DNA of 21,337 bases from Bacillota bacterium (GTDB lineage: Bacteria; Bacillota; Clostridia; Lachnospirales; Lachnospiraceae): positions 1 to 21,337 of the forward strand of contig JAEZPG010000041.1 in the NCBI GenBank assembly GCA_023413555.1. Direction: 5' to 3'. Positions 7,988-15,210 of this stretch are shown here, in pieces. Made by a program: the position numbers and the translations under genes. Each line of letters starts with the position of its first letter. The stretch's first letter is position 1. The notes under the pieces were generated by a model. It had not been told where the DNA came from. It saw nothing but the letters and a program-made list of their open reading frames with translations, and did not search any database.

Positions 7988-8764
7988 ATAGTTATATTCA
8001 TAACTACAATTTTTGCTCTTGGTTCGAAATATTGTGTTCTTATTACTACTAAAGTGAAAACTTGCCATTGTACAGTTACTTTCTTTTATGCAACCTGTCA
8101 TCCGGCCTTTTTTTGGAGAACGAAGGGGGAGTGCTTTGGCTGGTTTCAGTCTGATATCCAAGAGATATCTACCTTGAGACAGTACCAGATGGGTTTCTTT
8201 TTGTACTTTAATTCTTACTCCTTTGTAGGTGGCTAGACGATATTCCTTTCCGTTATAGGTAATAGCGCAGATACAGCCGGTGAATTGAAGTCCGCAAAAG
8301 GGAATATGAGCAATGGAAACCATAATACTCAGGTCTTCTTCAAAATCGTTGCATTGAAGCCATAGGTATTCCTTTGGAAAAGAGTGGCCATAATCTCCTT
8401 CAATGTACCCAGTACCCCCATTGAAATTCATTTGTTGTCCATGTATTGTGAGACTACCATTTATTGCATGTCTCATGCTGACGACTTCATGGTTACACTG
8501 CATTGGTAAATAACGAAAAGGGCCCATAATAGAATAACGCAAAGGGAGAAAATTCTCGTAAAAAATTTGCCCTTTTATTGTAGGGTAGTTCAGGCGTAAT
8601 CCTTTCTTTGATATGTGACATTTTGACATATCCTCATATTGTAATACTTCTTCTGGTGTTATTATCTGAAGGAACTCTCCGGTAGATGCTTTCCCAACAA
8701 TAATTGCTATGGTGTTATTGTCTTTTTGATGCTTATAGTAACGACCTATAAAATAATTCTTCAT
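7985..8764 (-). CDS. Tocopherol cyclase family (PF14249-like) protein, function unknown in this setting
   Basis: A 259-residue, apparently full-length member of the tocopherol-cyclase-like family. The best evidence is the block at residues 80-139: GPFRYLPMQCNHEVVSMRH, then GYIEGDYGHSFP and YLWLQCN, which match the family signature (usual form GYIEKDWGRSFP, so W to Y at one site). In plants and cyanobacteria such proteins make the chromanol ring of vitamin E; Clostridia lack that pathway, so the real substrate is unknown, and a lipocalin-like lipid-binding or other cyclase/hydratase role is possible. No signal peptide. The start is the ATG at 8764, with TAAGGTGGT 6 or so bases upstream. It stands alone, convergent with the chemoreceptor gene. 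Confidence 0.75.
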   Translation of the reverse strand: MKNYFIGRYYKHQKDNNTIAIIVGKASTGEFLQIITPEEVLQYEDMSKCHISKKGLRLNYPTIKGQIFYENFLPLRYSIMGPFRYLPMQCNHEVVSMRHAINGSLTIHGQQMNFNGGTGYIEGDYGHSFPKEYLWLQCNDFEEDLSIMVSIAHIPFCGLQFTGCICAITYNGKEYRLATYKGVRIKVQKETHLVLSQGRYLLDIRLKPAKALPLRSPKKGRMTGCIKESNCTMASFHFSSNKNTIFRTKSKNCSYEYNY

Positions 8765-8770
8765 TTTCTA

Positions 8771-8810
8771 CCACCTTAGTTATTTTCTATAGTATAGACA
8801 AGTAAGGTGG
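8771..8810 (-). promoter_or_regulatory. Inverted repeat that includes the ribosome-binding site of the gene ending at 7985
   Basis: CCACCTTA (8771-8778) and TAAGGTGG (8803-8810) are perfect 8-bp arms 24 bases apart. Read on the - strand, the inner copy is the ribosome-binding site, so if transcription starts beyond 8810 the upstream arm could pair with it and block translation. A TATACT (-10-like) lies between the arms at 8791-8796; if that is the promoter, the outer arm is not transcribed and the repeat may instead be an operator. Confidence 0.4.
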
Positions 8811-9274
8811 CCATTATTAATTTCAATCATAATAGCATAATTCTCAAAAAACATTGAAGTATATACATATTGTTTTAAGAGGATCTACATGATTCGATAA
8901 AAGGTCGAAATGTGTAAAATAATCTTGCTAAAATGTATATCGCTTAGTAAATTAGGTGTGCAGTTACAATGGCATGCTCTTTTTCTGAGTGGAGTATCTG
9001 TAAGATGCCCTAAACAAGATAGAGAGCTTGTTTCAAATTAAATTGTGTAAACTTAATTGAGATGATTAGAAAATGCTTTGGTTGGTAATAAGTAATTCAT
9101 ATTAATAACATAGGGGCTCTCGCGCCAATAGTGGGAACCTTTTCTTTATAAGATAATACTAAGCATTTTCACCCATATGGTTAAAATTGAAGTCAATAAA
9201 ATCAAGTATGTGGTCTAGTTTTTGTTTTTTAACAATAGATATTATGTTGAAACTAGAAGTTCTGTGGTGTTAAA
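8811..9274 (+). other. Long gene-free region with several inverted repeats, possible structured leader of the L,D-transpeptidase gene
   Basis: No coding frame with a ribosome-binding site was found. Structures seen: GGCAT (8971-8975) with ATGCC (9005-9009); AAACAAG (9012-9018) with CTTGTTT (9027-9033), 8-base loop; and GAAAATGCTT (9069-9078) with AAGCATTTTC (9161-9170), a perfect 10-bp pair closing an 82-base interior that holds a locally GC-rich piece (AGGGGCTCTCGCGCC and GTGGGAACC, about 9112-9139). I could not match it to c-di-GMP or c-di-AMP riboswitch consensus by eye, and no convincing promoter was found. Confidence 0.4.
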
Positions 9275-10684
9275 GTGAATCCATCCAGTTTAAAATTATT
9301 ACGGAAAGGCATTATCGTATTTAGTACCACCTTATTAGTGCTCATTATGGCAGAGTACGTAATGATAGGTTTTTATTTCCGAAGACATTTTTATCCCAAT
9401 ACCTTTATTGGTGGAGTAAACTGCTCGAATCTTACTGCAACAGCGGCAGGAGAGTTAATTCAGCAAAAGGTGAAAGACTATCAATTAACCGTTCGAGGAA
9501 AGAACCATCTGATGCAGAAGATACCCGGAGACAGTATTGGGTTGTGCTACCAGTATCGTGAAGAAGCAAAGGATATTCTAAAGAAACAGCAGTCCTACTT
9601 CTGGATTAGCAAGGTATTTCGTTCTCATGAGATAGAGAATCCCAGCAAGCTTGTCTATGATTCGGAGAAACTGAAAAAATATTTGGACAATATGTGTATA
9701 CCTGACAAAGGGAAGTTAATAGTCTCAAAAAATGCCACAATCTCGAAGTACAATAAAAAGACTGGATTTTCCATTATAAAAGAGGTAGTTGGTAATGAGT
9801 TGGATCGTAACCTTGTAAAAGTAACAGTGGAGAGATCTATTGATACGCTGACAAGGGAAGTGTCATTAGAACAGGAAAATTGCTACATAAAGCCTACCAT
9901 TGTAAGCACAACACCGTCGCTTAAGAAAGCACTAAAAGTTATCAATGGTTATATGAAGACCAAATTAATCTACAAGTTTGGAAATAAAACAGAGGTGTTA
10001 GATAGAGAACAGATAGGACCAGCAATTGTAGTGGATGTCAATCATCAGGTCAGTATTAATCAAGATAAGATAGCAGCGTTTGTAACCTATCTAGCAAATA
10101 CCTACAATAATCCCAAAGGTGTACTAAGATTTCTAAGTAGTTATAAAAAAGAAGTGGTCCTAAAGAACATAAACTATGGTTGGGTTTTGGATGAAGAGCA
10201 AGAGTTAAAGGAAATTATGGAATGTATGAAAGCCGGAAAACAGTTGGAGAGAGAGCCAATTGCTGCTAGCGATTCTCCTAACACAAAGTATAAACCTTTT
10301 GTTCATAGTTATGTAGAGATTTGCAAGGAGAAACAACATTTATTTTTTTATAAAAATGGTAAACTTATACTAGAAAGTGATGTTGTAACTGGCATTATAA
10401 AAGGTGGTCATGATACACCGAAAGGATTATATTATGTCAGCCAAAAACAAAGGAATCGAACCCTTAGAGGTTTTAATGATGATGGAAGTAAATATGCAGC
10501 GTTTGTATCATACTGGATGCGGTTTAATGGTGGCATTGGACTTCATGATGCTCCTTGGCAACCTTATTTTGGCGGAAATCGTTACCGTTATGCAGGTTCC
10601 CATGGTTGTGTGAACCTTCCCCCAAAAGTAGCCAGAATCTTATATGAGAACATAGAGTTATATACACCTGTTATAGTATATTAA
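9275..10684 (+). CDS. L,D-transpeptidase (YkuD family) with membrane anchor
   Basis: Cell-wall enzyme expected to form 3-3 cross-links in peptidoglycan. The 469 residues run: short cytoplasmic tail, membrane segment at about 12-35, external region of about 300 residues that fits the peptidoglycan-binding PG_binding_4 type (by length and layout), and a C-terminal YkuD domain from about 345. The catalytic site is plain: GIGLHDAPW with His424, and SHGCVNLPP with His443 and Cys445. The GTG start is the only reasonable one (an in-frame stop lies at 9254-9256), but its ribosome-binding site is weak (GGTG), suggesting low or regulated translation. The next gene follows after 94 bases on the same strand. 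Confidence 0.9.
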   Translation: MNPSSLKLLRKGIIVFSTTLLVLIMAEYVMIGFYFRRHFYPNTFIGGVNCSNLTATAAGELIQQKVKDYQLTVRGKNHLMQKIPGDSIGLCYQYREEAKDILKKQQSYFWISKVFRSHEIENPSKLVYDSEKLKKYLDNMCIPDKGKLIVSKNATISKYNKKTGFSIIKEVVGNELDRNLVKVTVERSIDTLTREVSLEQENCYIKPTIVSTTPSLKKALKVINGYMKTKLIYKFGNKTEVLDREQIGPAIVVDVNHQVSINQDKIAAFVTYLANTYNNPKGVLRFLSSYKKEVVLKNINYGWVLDEEQELKEIMECMKAGKQLEREPIAASDSPNTKYKPFVHSYVEICKEKQHLFFYKNGKLILESDVVTGIIKGGHDTPKGLYYVSQKQRNRTLRGFNDDGSKYAAFVSYWMRFNGGIGLHDAPWQPYFGGNRYRYAGSHGCVNLPPKVARILYENIELYTPVIVY

Positions 10685-10708
10685 AAGCATTTAAGGTGTC
10701 ATTGCAGT

Positions 10709-10739
10709 TTGTCTCAGTTTGAGCTACAATAACTATAAT
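10709..10739 (+). promoter_or_regulatory. Weak candidate promoter before the AlaX gene
   Basis: TTGTCT (10709-10714) and a perfect TATAAT (10734-10739) are 19 bases apart, longer than ideal. The arms GTCTCA (10711-10716) and TGAGAC (10743-10748) form a 6-bp inverted repeat around it, which could be an operator or chance. Confidence 0.35.
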
Positions 10740-10778
10740 TAATGAGACATGTAAAGAAAACAAAGGAGATAGTAAAAG

Positions 10779-11948
10779 ATGACAAAGAAGCTGTATGATC
10801 AGGATGCATATCAAACAGAATTCCATGCAGTAGTTGAGCAATGTACTTCTATAAAAACAAAGGATAACACTCAATATCAGGTGGTCCTAGATCAGACTCT
10901 CTTTTTCCCGGAGGAAGGAGGTCAAAGTCCAGACAAAGGATATATCGGCAACAAGGAAGTACTAGATGTACAGATTGAGGATAATATAATTATTCATACC
11001 TTGAAGGAACCACTTGTAGAGGGTAGTACGGTACATGGAGTAATTGCATGGGAGCATCGGTTTAATAATATGCAGCAGCATTCTGGAGAACATATTTTTT
11101 CTGGACTAGTGCATCAGCAATATGGATATGATAACGTTGGTTTTCATCTTAGCAATCAGATTGTAACCATGGATTTTAATGGAGTATTAACCCCTATTCA
11201 AGCAGCTGAGATTGAGAGGAAAGCCAATGAGGTCATTATTAGCAATCTTCCGATAGAGATCACCTTTCCATTGAAAAACGAACTGGCTTCCTTAGAGTAT
11301 AGAAGTAAGATAGAGATTGAAGGTCAAGTGCGAATTGTTACGATACCTGGAGTTGATGTATGTGCTTGCTGTGCTCCCCATGTTCACTATACAGGAGAAA
11401 TTGGCCTCTTAAAAATCATGAGCCTGCAAAATTATAAAGGTGGTGTTCGTGTTAGTATTCTATGCGGATACCGAGCATTAGAGGACTACAGGGAGAAGGT
11501 TAAGGTAATTGCAGAGTTATCCGTAGCTCTATCTAGTAATCAGGAAAATCTAGTAGAAGCGGTTAATCGGATCAAGGAGGAAACTCAATCTTTAAAACAG
11601 GAATTATATGCAATAAAAAAAGAGTTTATGGAAACCAAGATTAGCCAGATTCCAAAGACAATAGAAGATGTGCTTTTATTTGAGAATGACTTAGATACCC
11701 TTACTATGCGTAATGGAGTAAATAGGCTGGTATCTGAACGTACTGGTGTTTGCGGTATCTTTTGTGGATCGGATAGGGAGGGCTATAAGTTTATCCTTTC
11801 CAGTAAGGAGAAGGATATTCGTCAGGTAATGGCAATACTAAAAGAGGTTCTAGATGCTAGAGGAGGCGGAAGTGCGGCCATGGTTCAGGGTTTTGTATCA
11901 GCAGGGAAAGAAGATATTATAGCTGCTATACATGAAGGTAAGGCATAA
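10779..11948 (+). CDS. Alanyl-tRNA editing protein, long form (AlaX-L)
   Basis: Free-standing editing enzyme that hydrolyses Ser-tRNA(Ala) and/or Gly-tRNA(Ala), preventing mistranslation. Layout of 389 residues: N-terminal beta domain with FFPEEGGQSPD (42-52), the zinc/editing core with HSGEH (His101, His105) and CACCAPH (Cys197, His201 as C-x3-H), a coiled segment at about 245-290, and a C-terminal DHHA1-like domain with the glycine motif ARGGGSAAMVQG. It lacks the aminoacylation domain of AlaRS, so it is not a synthetase. AAAGGAGA lies 9 bases before the ATG. It may be cotranscribed with the L,D-transpeptidase upstream and phosphoesterase downstream; a functional tie is not evident. Confidence 0.92.
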   Translation: MTKKLYDQDAYQTEFHAVVEQCTSIKTKDNTQYQVVLDQTLFFPEEGGQSPDKGYIGNKEVLDVQIEDNIIIHTLKEPLVEGSTVHGVIAWEHRFNNMQQHSGEHIFSGLVHQQYGYDNVGFHLSNQIVTMDFNGVLTPIQAAEIERKANEVIISNLPIEITFPLKNELASLEYRSKIEIEGQVRIVTIPGVDVCACCAPHVHYTGEIGLLKIMSLQNYKGGVRVSILCGYRALEDYREKVKVIAELSVALSSNQENLVEAVNRIKEETQSLKQELYAIKKEFMETKISQIPKTIEDVLLFENDLDTLTMRNGVNRLVSERTGVCGIFCGSDREGYKFILSSKEKDIRQVMAILKEVLDARGGGSAAMVQGFVSAGKEDIIAAIHEGKA

Positions 11949-12051
11949 GAGAGAATATTAGAATAAATTGGATAAATTCATGTGGATACAGATGATTTTA
12001 TCTATCTGCAAAGATACTATTGAAAAAGCATGATAAGTTGGAGGAACAAAT

Positions 12052-13179
12052 TTGAGAAGTCCTGTAATGATTGCTATAGTATATATGATACTTCTATTAT
12101 TGGGAGTTTATTTATATCGGTATATACTTCGCATGGTAGATCTGACAAAACTAAGTCGCAAGAGCAAGGTAGTAAGAATTATAGTAGCACTTATATGTGT
12201 TGCGATGTTGATAGCTGCAACGCGTTTTATGGGGTATGGACTGGTATTACTGGCACATGTATTGGTAATTGCATGGATTAGCGATGGAATTCATTTTATT
12301 ATTAAGAAAGTATATAAGCCTTTTCGCGAGGAATCCTATCTTAATAAGCTTTATAAAAGTGGTTTGATACCCATTGTTATTACTACAATAATCCTTAGCT
12401 TTGGTTATTTTAACATGAGAAACGTAAGAGAGACAGATTATCAGGTGTATACAAAAAAAAACATACGTACAGAGGGGTATACCATTGCCATGATTAGTGA
12501 TTTACATTTCCCTACCACCATGGATGCTGAGACACTTGCTTCTTACTGTGAAGAAATCAATAGTAAAAACCCGGATTTTGTAGTACTGTGTGGAGATATT
12601 GTAGATGAGCGTACTAGCCGTGAGGAGATGCAGGAAGCCATTAGCATATTAAGTAAGATTCAGAATGAATTCGGTATATTCTATGTCTATGGCAATCACG
12701 ATAGTGCCAGATATTCCACTACCCCAAAGTTTACTACAGGAGATCTTAATAAAACATTAGTGGCAAATAATATTAAGGTGTTAAATGACAACTCATCTAC
12801 TGTAAATGGGGAGATTACAATGATTGGACGTGCGGATCGTGGCTATGGTAAGGATGATACAAGAATAGAGATGAAGTCACTTTTGAAAGAGGTGGATACC
12901 AGTGATTTTCTTCTGGTATTAGATCACCAACCAAAAGAGCTAAAAGAAAATGCAGAACTAGGTATTGATCTACAACTTTCCGGACATACCCATGCTGGGC
13001 AGTTATGGCCTGCCGGTATAATTGGTGAGTGGTTAGGAGCCAATGAGCAGAATTATGGTCTTTTAAAAAATAGTAATTTTATCTCTATTGTTTCCTCAGG
13101 AATTGCAGGCTGGGGGAATTCTTTTAGGACGGCAAAGCATTCAGAATATGTAATCATAGAATTAAAACCAGAGAAGTAA
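12052..13179 (+). CDS. Membrane-anchored metallophosphoesterase (YkuE/YaeI-like)
   Basis: Two-metal phosphoesterase facing outward or attached to the membrane; substrate unknown (relatives act on lipid-linked or cell-wall phosphates). The 375 residues contain three or four hydrophobic segments in the first 120 residues, then the calcineurin-like domain: ISDLHF (about 147-152, D-x-H), GDIVDE, GNHD (about 214), DHQP, and SGHTHAGQLWP (about 310). All metal ligands are present. The start is TTG at 12052, 7 bases after GGAGG; the next ATG (12067) is too far from it. It lies 103 bases after alaX on the same strand and is followed by a perfect hairpin at 13219. Confidence 0.9.
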   Translation: MRSPVMIAIVYMILLLLGVYLYRYILRMVDLTKLSRKSKVVRIIVALICVAMLIAATRFMGYGLVLLAHVLVIAWISDGIHFIIKKVYKPFREESYLNKLYKSGLIPIVITTIILSFGYFNMRNVRETDYQVYTKKNIRTEGYTIAMISDLHFPTTMDAETLASYCEEINSKNPDFVVLCGDIVDERTSREEMQEAISILSKIQNEFGIFYVYGNHDSARYSTTPKFTTGDLNKTLVANNIKVLNDNSSTVNGEITMIGRADRGYGKDDTRIEMKSLLKEVDTSDFLLVLDHQPKELKENAELGIDLQLSGHTHAGQLWPAGIIGEWLGANEQNYGLLKNSNFISIVSSGIAGWGNSFRTAKHSEYVIIELKPEK

Positions 13180-13218
13180 TACAAAATCTTTCATACAACC
13201 TTTCAACCACTTATGTTA

Positions 13219-13256
13219 CATATCGTCCTCGGACAGAATTGTCCGAGGACGATATG
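13219..13256 (+). terminator. Perfect 17-bp hairpin after the phosphoesterase gene
   Basis: CATATCGTCCTCGGACA (13219-13235) and its exact reverse complement (13240-13256) with loop GAAT. The core is GC-rich against its surroundings. Only AATTTT follows, so the T run is short; it most likely ends the + strand unit, and may also end the convergent - strand unit. Confidence 0.7.
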
Positions 13257-13368
13257 AATTTTACTTGCTTTAAGACACTTGTGAAGTTTTTTTGTCTTCT
13301 CCCTGGTATTATCATTGTAAGTGGAATCAATAACGAGAATACCAAATGAATGTAGAACAAGGCAGGTG

Positions 13369-13791
13369 TCACATCTCTTTCTCATACTTGATTCGATAGT
13401 AGATAGAGATACCTACCACCAAAAGATATGCAAATACAAGCAGTAATATGGCATACATCTCAAGATTCATTAGGCTAAAGGAGGCCAGAAGAGATCCAAA
13501 GATGAAAATCATGGCATCATATGCTTTTCCTTTGGCATAGTTTGCAATCATGATATTTCGTTCATCATTCCTTTCAATTTCCATTTGTTTTCTTAGTGTA
13601 GCAGAATTTTTGAGAGCTCTGTTACTAATAAACTGTCCCATGCCGTGCCCAAAAGATCCACATCCTATGCCGATACAAACATAAGGAAGTGCAATCATAA
13701 TACCATCAATATTCAATTTTGATAAAATAAGCCCTAATATGGCAAGGACCAATCCAAAAACAGTTAATATTAAATACACACTATTTTTCAT
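13369..13791 (-). CDS. Small membrane protein partnered with a YozG-like regulator
   Basis: A 140-residue protein with four predicted membrane segments in two pairs (about 5-24, 30-50, then about 88-105 and 110-130), separated by a charged loop containing EIERNDERNIMIANYAKGKA. That NDER-type motif is typical of small membrane proteins found beside XRE regulators (DUF2178/DUF6442-like; exact family uncertain). The start at 13791 is set by GAGGAGG just upstream; longer starts at 13806 and 13824 lack such a site and overlap the regulator more. It overlaps the end of the regulator gene by 11 bases, so the two are translated together. Function is unknown. Confidence 0.8.
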   Translation of the reverse strand: MKNSVYLILTVFGLVLAILGLILSKLNIDGIMIALPYVCIGIGCGSFGHGMGQFISNRALKNSATLRKQMEIERNDERNIMIANYAKGKAYDAMIFIFGSLLASFSLMNLEMYAILLLVFAYLLVVGISIYYRIKYEKEM

Positions 13792-13990
13792 TTTTTTCCT
13801 CCTCATAGATAAAGATTTCTTCAATACTTAGGCCGAAAAACTTTGCAATTTTAAACGCCAATAAAATAGAAGGGTTATATCTTCCATTTTCTAGGGAACC
13901 GATAGTTTGTCTGGATACCTCCAGTGCAGTAGCAAGCTCTTCCTGTTTGATACCACGCTCTTTTCTGAGAGCCTCTAGATTATTCTTCAT
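13781..13990 (-). CDS. YozG-like XRE-family transcriptional regulator
   Basis: A 69-residue protein that is almost only a helix-turn-helix: residues 5-60, with QEELATALEVSRQTIGSLENGRYNPS as the recognition region, and an acidic tail. It matches the small YozG/YgzD-type regulators of Firmicutes. AAGGAGATATT precedes the ATG. Its promoter (14024-14052) carries an inverted repeat at the transcription start, so self-repression is likely. It is first in a two-gene unit with the membrane protein at 13369. Confidence 0.88.
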   Translation of the reverse strand: MKNNLEALRKERGIKQEELATALEVSRQTIGSLENGRYNPSILLAFKIAKFFGLSIEEIFIYEEEKNEK

Positions 13991-14001
13991 AATATCTCCT
14001 T

Positions 14002-14021
14002 ATGTAAAGTTAGCTTTACAT
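14002..14021. promoter_or_regulatory. Probable operator of the YozG-like regulator
   Basis: ATGTAAAG, spacer TTAG, CTTTACAT: a perfect 8-bp inverted repeat. It covers the predicted transcription start (near 14017) of the promoter at 14024-14052, the usual place for a self-repressing XRE protein. A weaker half-site pair (TTTACTGTAAA) is at about 14036-14046 within the promoter spacer. Confidence 0.65.
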
Positions 14022-14023
14022 GT

Positions 14024-14052
14024 AATCTAACACGTTTACTGTAAAAAGTCAA
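14024..14052 (-). promoter_or_regulatory. Promoter of the YozG-like regulator unit
   Basis: On the - strand, TTGACT (14052-14047), 17-base spacer, TAGATT (14029-14024). Confidence 0.6.
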
Positions 14053-14070
14053 GTATACTTTCCATTGTAG

Positions 14071-14100
14071 ATAGAAAAAGGCTTCCCGAGAGAGGAAGCC
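14071..14100 (-). terminator. Terminator of the WYL-DUF3795-TfoX-HTH unit
   Basis: GGCTTCC (14080-14086) and GGAAGCC (14094-14100) form a 7-bp GC-rich stem with a 7-base loop. Read on the - strand it is followed by TTTTTCTAT, a proper U tract. It lies 79 bases after the stop of the HTH gene ending at 14179. Confidence 0.78.
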
Positions 14101-14178
14101 GATAATCACCTATAATGATAAGGATAATGCCGCTGTGGGGCTAATTGGGATGAAGCGTTGTGTATGAAAGTATTTTGG

Positions 14179-14535
14179 CTAACTTGATTTGCTTAATATT
14201 TCTTCTACAGATACTCCATACAGTTTCGACAGCTCCTGCAGATCAGAAGCACTTAAATCCATTTTTCCATTTTCCCATTTGGAAATAGTTTGTGTACTTA
14301 CTCCAAGTAATTCCGCTACAGATTTTTGTGTCAATTTACATTCTTTACGATGTTTTTTTAAAGTATCTGCCAAAGGTTTTCTTAATTCTATTATTTCGCT
14401 TCTTTTTTGTATACGCTCACAGGTTGTAAGAGGAATTTTAGGCCAACAGTGATGGTGCTCTTTGCAAGCCTTACAGTCCCCATGTCTGATACAGTTCGTT
14501 CTTTTACAGGGACAGTTCGTTGAGTTGTCATTCAT
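14179..14535 (-). CDS. XRE-family regulator with N-terminal cysteine-rich domain
   Basis: A 118-residue fusion. Residues 1-40 hold seven Cys and a His cluster (Cys8, 10, 15, 21, 24, 30, 39; motif RHGDCKACKEHHHC), likely to bind zinc or an iron-sulfur centre or to sense redox/metal. Residues 55-112 are a clear XRE helix-turn-helix (LTQKSVAELLGVSTQTISKW). The RHGDCxAC-type domain is found as small separate proteins in Clostridia; joined to an HTH it suggests a ligand- or redox-controlled regulator. AAAGGAAC lies before the ATG. It begins 11 bases after the TfoX-like gene, as last gene of a four-gene unit whose other members include the Cys-rich DUF3795 protein. Target genes unknown. Confidence 0.82.
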   Translation of the reverse strand: MNDNSTNCPCKRTNCIRHGDCKACKEHHHCWPKIPLTTCERIQKRSEIIELRKPLADTLKKHRKECKLTQKSVAELLGVSTQTISKWENGKMDLSASDLQELSKLYGVSVEEILSKSS

Positions 14536-14546
14536 AAGGTTCCTTT

Positions 14547-14888
14547 CTATCCACCCTGTAAGGTATTATACTTTTTCTTAGACTTTTTATGCGGTATCGG
14601 AGTAATGGGCTCTAGAATTGAGATGACAGATTCGACTAATTCACTATTATCAATGTCTAGGATGTAGTACTCTTTTGCACCTTCATAGGGATGTCCAGTC
14701 TCGGAAAATTGCATAAGTAACTTTACATCTTCTAATTTTTTGATAAAAACAGTGTTATTGCATATCAGGAGGATTGGCTTGTCATTGACATACACCATGT
14801 ATTCTCCAAACATTTTTTTATAACGGATGAATCCTAAATCCTTAATTTGATCACACACATATTCAATATACTCAACAGAAGTTGCCAT
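14547..14888 (-). CDS. TfoX N-terminal domain protein
   Basis: A 113-residue protein matching the TfoX_N family: residues 1-95 with IRYKKMFGEYMVYVNDKPILLICNN-like core, ending in a basic tail (KKSKKKY). In Haemophilus TfoX/Sxy controls competence together with CRP, but Clostridial single-domain versions have no proven role, so a competence function should not be assumed. The ATG overlaps the stop of the DUF3795 gene by one base (TAATG), so translation is coupled. Codon use is like that of its neighbours. Confidence 0.85.
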   Translation of the reverse strand: MATSVEYIEYVCDQIKDLGFIRYKKMFGEYMVYVNDKPILLICNNTVFIKKLEDVKLLMQFSETGHPYEGAKEYYILDIDNSELVESVISILEPITPIPHKKSKKKYNTLQGG

Positions 14889-15148
14889 TATTCTTTACAC
14901 CATCTTTTACATTGTTCGATACTTTCGCCATTGTTCCCTTCTTTTTCATCGTAAGAGAATCTATGAAGCTCTGCGCATGGGAAATTATCACATTCCCCAC
15001 AATGTTCCTTGCCTTTATTTTCACAGCAGCTCTTAATTGGACAGCTATCTGCCCAGAAAGGCTTGTCAATCTTAATACAGCCTGGGCAGTTCATTTCCTC
15101 CTTATACTTACATTTGCTGCAGAGAATACCACATCTGGATTCTATCAT
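14888..15148 (-). CDS. DUF3795 cysteine-rich protein
   Basis: An 86-residue protein with 13 Cys, including the family opening MIESRCGILCSKC, then CPGC, SCPIKSCC, CGECDNFPC and a final CKRWC. The pattern fits metal (zinc or iron-sulfur) binding; biochemical role unknown. I chose the ATG at 15148 because family members start with MIESRCG and a GGATGGT lies about 7 bases upstream; ATGs at 15160 and 15178 lack a well placed site. It sits between the WYL regulator and the TfoX-like gene, a known neighbourhood in Clostridia. Confidence 0.82.
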   Translation of the reverse strand: MIESRCGILCSKCKYKEEMNCPGCIKIDKPFWADSCPIKSCCENKGKEHCGECDNFPCAELHRFSYDEKEGNNGESIEQCKRWCKE

Positions 15149-15210
15149 GTTATGTACCATCCTTTTTTTATTTATCATAGCATACTAAACATGACACCTA
15201 TATGACGTGT

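Noticed and set aside
9069..9170. Known c-di-GMP or c-di-AMP riboswitch
   Set aside because: The conserved cores of those classes as I recall them are not present; kept only as an unassigned structure.
12030..12281. Open frame overlapping the start of the phosphoesterase gene
   Set aside because: Different frame, low-complexity Ser/Cys-rich translation and no domain; the GGAGG is better placed for TTG 12052.
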